DNA of 7,182 nt from assembly GCA_946886435.1 (NCBI GenBank), contig CAMPIR010000036.1:1-7182 (forward strand). The letters run 5' to 3'. Of the stretch, positions 4,160-7,182 are shown in pieces (the first letter of the stretch is position 1; the number at the start of each line of letters is the position of its first letter). This stretch comes from an uncultured Candidatus Saccharibacteria bacterium. GTDB taxonomy: Bacteria; Patescibacteria; Saccharimonadia; Saccharimonadales; UBA5946. Below the pieces are notes generated by a model. That model saw nothing but the letters and a program-made list of their open reading frames with translations, searched no databases and was not told the DNA's origin. Made by a program: the position numbers and the translations under genes.

Positions 4160-5437
4160 ATGATTCCACACAAACATACTCGGCTGGTCGGAAAGAGCGT
4201 CAAGCGACTGATGCGCCTACGCGGCGGAGGCTCTGCGCTCCCAGGTTTAGTCGTAGAGCGACTCGATCCGCATTTTTTGCCACGAGCCCTGTCGGATCTT
4301 CCCTACGGCGTCGTCGTTATCACAGGAACTAACGGCAAAACGACCACCACGAAAATGGTTGTGCAACTCCTCCGCGCCCATGGGTTAACCGTCTTCACGA
4401 ACCCAAGCGGAAGCAACTTTACCAGGGGTATTGCGGCGGCTCTCATCGACAAGGTCGACGACAAAGGAAAACTCGTGGCCGACGTTGCCGTTCTTGAGCT
4501 CGATGAAGCCCATGCGGTTCACTTCGTAAAACTTGTCAAACCTCGCTTCAGCTTGATCCTAAATGTACTTCGCGACCAACTCGATCGTTTTGGTGAGATC
4601 GACCATACTGCAAAGTTATTGCAGCGCATCGTCGACGCCACCACAGAAGGTGTTGTCCTGAACCGCGAAGACAGTCTCGTCCGAGCAATGGCGCCGGACA
4701 ATAAAAAAGTGCAGTACTTTGGTCTGAGCACAGATCTCCGAGCCCTCTTCCCGAGCGACGCCGAAATGCACGGCGGCAAATCTAGCAACGAAAAACAACC
4801 CCACCCACATCGCGGTGACGTTATCCTTGAAAAAGTAGCCGGTCGCACAGCGACCTTCGCATTTGGCACGACCGAACAAAAGCCAGTTGAGCTAAAGATA
4901 GATGGCGTCTACAACGTTCTCAATGCAGCCGGAGCGCTCGCGCTCGCTCTGATGATATGCGGTTTAGGTGCTGATGAGTCAAAGACCCTCCTCGCCGAAC
5001 TCAGTGAAGTCAAACCGGCTTTTGGACGCGGCGAAGCTATTCTAATCGATGGCGAACCCCTCGAAATAGTACTCGTCAAAAACCCGAGCGGATTTCGTCT
5101 CGCGCTCCGTTCGTACGACGACAGCCCTGCCAGCACTATGATTGCGATAAACGACAACTACGCTGATGGCCGCGATATGTCGTGGCTTTGGGATGTGTCA
5201 TTTGAGAGCCTCAGGCCAGCCGTCATGATGGTAAGCGGTATTCGCGCCTACGATATGGCTCTGCGCCTCCAATACGATCAGGTAGATGTTTCGCACGTGG
5301 AACCAGACCTCGCAAAAGCGCTTAGAGCCTTCATTGATCACACATCGGGTCGACGACGTATTTATTGCACGTACACCGCTATGTTGTCTCTTCGTCGTGA
5401 GCTGGCAAAAAGTTATCCTGTGGAGGCTATAGAATGA
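4160..5437 (+). CDS. murT: MurT, Mur-ligase-like subunit of lipid II isoglutaminyl synthase
   Basis: The product has 425 residues, close to the usual MurT length. With GatD it amidates the alpha-carboxylate of D-Glu in the lipid II stem peptide to D-isoglutamine: MurT activates the carboxylate with ATP and GatD supplies ammonia. Visible motifs are the Mur-ligase P-loop GTNGKTTTT (56-64), LELDEAH (112-118), NVLRDQLDRFGEID (135-148), YNVLNAAGA (251-259) and KPAFGRGE (285-292). The C-terminal DUF1727 domain has NPSGF (308-312) and NDNYADGRDMSWLWD (331-345), which carries the Asp expected to complete the catalytic triad with GatD, and later TYTAML. The central zinc ribbon described for Gram-positive MurT (two CxxC pairs) is not there: residues 190-236 contain no cysteine, but they do hold His204, His215 and His217. 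The stop codon overlaps the gatD start (ATGA). Expression probably starts from the near-leaderless promoter just upstream. Confidence 0.95.
   Translation: MIPHKHTRLVGKSVKRLMRLRGGGSALPGLVVERLDPHFLPRALSDLPYGVVVITGTNGKTTTTKMVVQLLRAHGLTVFTNPSGSNFTRGIAAALIDKVDDKGKLVADVAVLELDEAHAVHFVKLVKPRFSLILNVLRDQLDRFGEIDHTAKLLQRIVDATTEGVVLNREDSLVRAMAPDNKKVQYFGLSTDLRALFPSDAEMHGGKSSNEKQPHPHRGDVILEKVAGRTATFAFGTTEQKPVELKIDGVYNVLNAAGALALALMICGLGADESKTLLAELSEVKPAFGRGEAILIDGEPLEIVLVKNPSGFRLALRSYDDSPASTMIAINDNYADGRDMSWLWDVSFESLRPAVMMVSGIRAYDMALRLQYDQVDVSHVEPDLAKALRAFIDHTSGRRRIYCTYTAMLSLRRELAKSYPVEAIE
5422..5426 (+). promoter_or_regulatory. Shine-Dalgarno for gatD within murT
   Basis: GGAGG lies 7 nt upstream of the gatD ATG at 5434, inside the last codons of murT. 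It is the clearest Shine-Dalgarno in the window. It supports the chosen gatD start and re-initiation at the ATGA overlap. First genes of transcripts here lack such a site, while this internal gene has one. Confidence 0.75.
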
Positions 5438-6159
5438 GCACCGAGAAGAAACTGATCAAGATCTTGCACCTTTATCCCCGCGAAATGAATATTTATGGTG
5501 ACTGGGGTAATGTTCTAACTATCATGCGCCGAGCTGAGTGGCACGGGTACCGGACCGAACTCCTCGAACACCATCCGGGAAAACCGCTGCCCGAAGATAT
5601 CGATATCATCATCGGCGGCGGAGGCCAGGACTCTGGTCAAACAGTCGTAAAAGACGACCTGCAGCGAATCAGCCAGCAGCTACATAAGCTCGCTAACGAG
5701 GACGTACCGATGCTGATGATCTGCGGCATGTACCAACTCTTCGGACGAGTCTTTCGTACACATAGTGGCGAAGAAATACCGGGCATCGGTATCTTCCAGA
5801 TGGAGACTACGGCTGGTGACACCCGGTTAATCGGCAACATCGTCACAAAAACACCGTTCGGCGAGCTGATCGGGTACGAGAACCACTCGGGCCTGACTGT
5901 CCTCGATGAAGACCAACCTGCTCTCGGTAGCGTTATAAAGGGCGCGGGGAACAACGGCTCCGATAAAACCGAAGGGGCGATCTACCGCTGTGTGTTTGGT
6001 AGTTATATGCACGGCTCATTGCTGCCAAAAAACCCGGTATTTGCTGACGCGCTCGTCGAAGCAGCGGCATTTCGCCGTCACGGCAGCTTTGAGCCAGCTA
6101 TCCTCGATGACCGTTTCGCAACGGAAGCTCGAGCCCGTGCACGTAACCGCTCACGCTAG
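5434..6159 (+). CDS. gatD: GatD, glutamine amidotransferase subunit of lipid II isoglutaminyl synthase
   Basis: The product has 241 residues, a CobB/CobQ-like class I glutamine amidotransferase. It releases ammonia from glutamine for the MurT-catalysed amidation of D-Glu in lipid II, in the cytoplasm at the membrane. Evidence: the N-terminal strand IKILHLYPREMNIYGDWGN (residues 8-26), typical of this family; the glycine-rich IIIGGGGQDSGQ (58-69), a likely oxyanion or substrate region; the nucleophile elbow LMICGMYQLFG with Cys97; GIGIFQMET and IGYENHSG; and GSYMHGSLLPKNP with catalytic His193. The third triad residue (Asp) is expected from MurT, which fits the strict pairing. The start overlaps the murT stop by 4 bp (ATGA) and has a strong GGAGG. 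The C-terminus is Arg/Ala-rich (ATEARARARNRSR). No convincing terminator is seen in the 53 nt before the next gene. Confidence 0.96.
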   Translation: MSTEKKLIKILHLYPREMNIYGDWGNVLTIMRRAEWHGYRTELLEHHPGKPLPEDIDIIIGGGGQDSGQTVVKDDLQRISQQLHKLANEDVPMLMICGMYQLFGRVFRTHSGEEIPGIGIFQMETTAGDTRLIGNIVTKTPFGELIGYENHSGLTVLDEDQPALGSVIKGAGNNGSDKTEGAIYRCVFGSYMHGSLLPKNPVFADALVEAAAFRRHGSFEPAILDDRFATEARARARNRSR

Positions 6160-6200
6160 GACACTGTTGTTTCCTGACATGTTTTTTGTCAAAAACTCGC

Positions 6201-6206
6201 TATAAT
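6201..6206 (+). promoter_or_regulatory. -10 box of the OpgC-like gene (leaderless geometry)
   Basis: A perfect TATAAT is followed by six bases (AGAAGG) and then ATG at 6213, so transcription should start at the A of the start codon. AGAAGG resembles a Shine-Dalgarno but abuts the ATG, too close to work as one. A TTGTCA lies 10 bp upstream, too near to be a normal -35. TGACATGTTTTTTGTCA (6174-6190) is an imperfect inverted repeat that could be an operator. Confidence 0.6.
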
Positions 6207-6212
6207 AGAAGG

Positions 6213-7182
6213 ATGTCCACGACTCAAAAACGTCGTATCTACGAGCTAGACCTGCTCCGCGGGTTTTTTATTTGTGTCATCATTCTCGATCATCTGCAGT
6301 TTTGGCCGAGTCCGCTCCAGTACTTCACCGGACAAGGCCGGCTCTGGGTATCCGCTGCCGAAGGTTTCTTCCTAATTTCTGGTCTGCTTATCGGCTATCT
6401 GCGTGCCTACAAGGGCGCAAACACGCCGCTGCGCGTTCTGACTCGTGGTATGCTACACCGCGCAGGCATGCTCTACCTATGGGGAGTGCTGATCACCTTT
6501 GTTGTTGTCGCTCTCTCGGTTCTCATGCCTGGCAATAGTCCATTGCTGCCAAAGTCACCGAGCGTCGAACATACCAGCTCACTTATCACCTACCTCTGGA
6601 GCGTTGGCTCAACCGTCTTTTCATCTGACTGGATCTACTTCCTACGTCTCTATGCGATCATGCTCGCCGTCACGCCGCTGTTTTTGTGGTTGCTCCGGGG
6701 GGGTCATTGGCTGCTGGCGCTGGCTGCGTCACTCGGTATTTACGCCGTCAGTATCCTCGGCGGCATCGACGAAGCCGCTATGCAGTGGCAGGTTTTGTTC
6801 TTTGGTGCAGCTCTGATCGGCTGGAAGCTCGAGGCGATTCTCGCCTGGCTACGGGCTCGGAGAAACATCCGCCGTGCCGTTATCGCCAGTCTTATCACCG
6901 TTACGCTTTCAACCATGGCTCTAAGCTATTTCATGGTTCATGGCTGGGACTACGTAGAGCGCCCACATACGGCTATAACTCGGGAAGCCTACGTCTCGGT
7001 TCGTGCCTATGTTGACCCATGGTTCTCAAATAACCCGATGGCTGTCTCACGTATTCTTCTGTCCTTTGTCTGGTTTAGCGGGCTGCTCGCCCTTTTCCAT
7101 GTAATGCGGTCGTGGCTACTGCGTTTTGCGGGTTGGCTACTGTTACCGTTTGGGCAGGCATCACTCACAGTCTATTGTCTAC
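6213..7182 (+). CDS. OpgC-like multi-spanning membrane acyltransferase, N-terminal 323 residues (runs off right edge)
   Basis: The frame is open from ATG 6213 to the edge with no stop. The N-terminus YELDLLRGFFICVIILDHL (residues 10-28, with Asp13, Arg16 and His27) and the following VSAAEGFFLISGLLIGYLRA (46-65) match the OpgC/acyltransferase-3-like pattern: a basic cytoplasmic start, LDxxRG, a conserved His in the first helix, and an A-E-G-F-x-x-x-SG second helix. About seven or eight hydrophobic segments are visible, for example around residues 17-31, 86-104, 147-163, 167-183, 189-203, 227-243 and 287-303. The last visible stretch GQASLTVYC resembles the G-x-x-SL-x-V-Y motif found late in this family. 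Such proteins transfer acyl groups (succinyl or acetyl) to extracytoplasmic glycans; the substrate here is unknown. It follows gatD by 53 nt but appears to have its own leaderless promoter. Confidence 0.85.
   Translation, partial: MSTTQKRRIYELDLLRGFFICVIILDHLQFWPSPLQYFTGQGRLWVSAAEGFFLISGLLIGYLRAYKGANTPLRVLTRGMLHRAGMLYLWGVLITFVVVALSVLMPGNSPLLPKSPSVEHTSSLITYLWSVGSTVFSSDWIYFLRLYAIMLAVTPLFLWLLRGGHWLLALAASLGIYAVSILGGIDEAAMQWQVLFFGAALIGWKLEAILAWLRARRNIRRAVIASLITVTLSTMALSYFMVHGWDYVERPHTAITREAYVSVRAYVDPWFSNNPMAVSRILLSFVWFSGLLALFHVMRSWLLRFAGWLLLPFGQASLTVYCL

Noticed and set aside
3837..4169. A 110-residue minus-strand frame upstream and across the 127-aa gene
   Set aside because: It overlaps the 127-aa gene in another frame and the murT start. 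It also crosses both divergent promoters and shows no domain.
4160..6159. Alternative genetic code with TGA read as an amino acid
   Set aside because: murT ends at TGA exactly where gatD begins (ATGA), and both proteins have normal lengths, so TGA acts as a stop.
6272..7015. Three plus-strand frames of 88-109 residues at the right end
   Set aside because: They are out-of-frame shadows of the OpgC-like gene, which stays open from 6213 to the edge in a frame with recognisable motifs.
1..7182. CRISPR array, insertion sequence or transposase
   Set aside because: No regularly spaced repeats and no transposase or integrase reading frame were found. The repeats seen are isolated inverted or tRNA-derived sequences.

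Overview
The window looks like chromosomal DNA of a small-genome bacterium of the Candidate Phyla Radiation, most likely a Saccharibacteria (TM7) relative. The reasons are: a MurT/GatD pair, a membrane-anchored double-AAA+ Clp-like ATPase preceded by a small membrane protein of a type I associate with this phylum, TGA used as an ordinary stop codon (which argues against Gracilibacteria/SR1), very tight spacing, and -10 boxes placed so close to start codons that several mRNAs should be leaderless. Lineage is inferred from gene content only; no rRNA or marker protein is present to confirm it.

Layout. Bases 1-4092 are all on the minus strand. Read in the direction of transcription, a 127-aa two-helix membrane protein (4092-3709) overlaps a membrane-anchored ClpC/ClpB-like ATPase (3718-1340). 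Next come tRNA-Gly(UCC) with its own promoter and a long hairpin terminator, then a DUF3592-type two-helix membrane protein (1093-632), tRNA-Arg(UCU) with a terminator, a 250-bp non-coding stretch holding tRNA-Arg-like fragments and hairpins, and the N-terminal 95 residues of a kinase-fold protein that runs off the left edge. Bases 4160-7182 are on the plus strand: murT and gatD, overlapping by 4 bp, then the first 323 residues of an OpgC-like multi-helix acyltransferase that runs off the right edge. The two blocks diverge from a 67-bp intergenic region carrying back-to-back promoters.

How the genes fit together. MurT and GatD form the lipid II isoglutaminyl synthase, which amidates the peptidoglycan stem peptide. 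The OpgC-like membrane acyltransferase next to them suggests a cell-envelope modification neighbourhood. The minus-strand AAA+ protein and its overlapping membrane partner look like a translationally coupled membrane complex of unknown function.

The most interesting signal is the AAA+ protein. The Clp/Hsp100 architecture is clear, but the aromatic substrate-gripping pore loops appear to be missing from both rings, the D1 Walker B glutamate is Asp, and there is no ClpP-docking tripeptide. It is therefore unlikely to be an ordinary ClpC or ClpB. Other points of interest are a MurT without its zinc-ribbon cysteines, recurrent leaderless-promoter geometry, tRNA promoters embedded at the ends of upstream genes, and a degenerate tRNA-Arg copy that seems to be split in its T-loop by about 64 nt.
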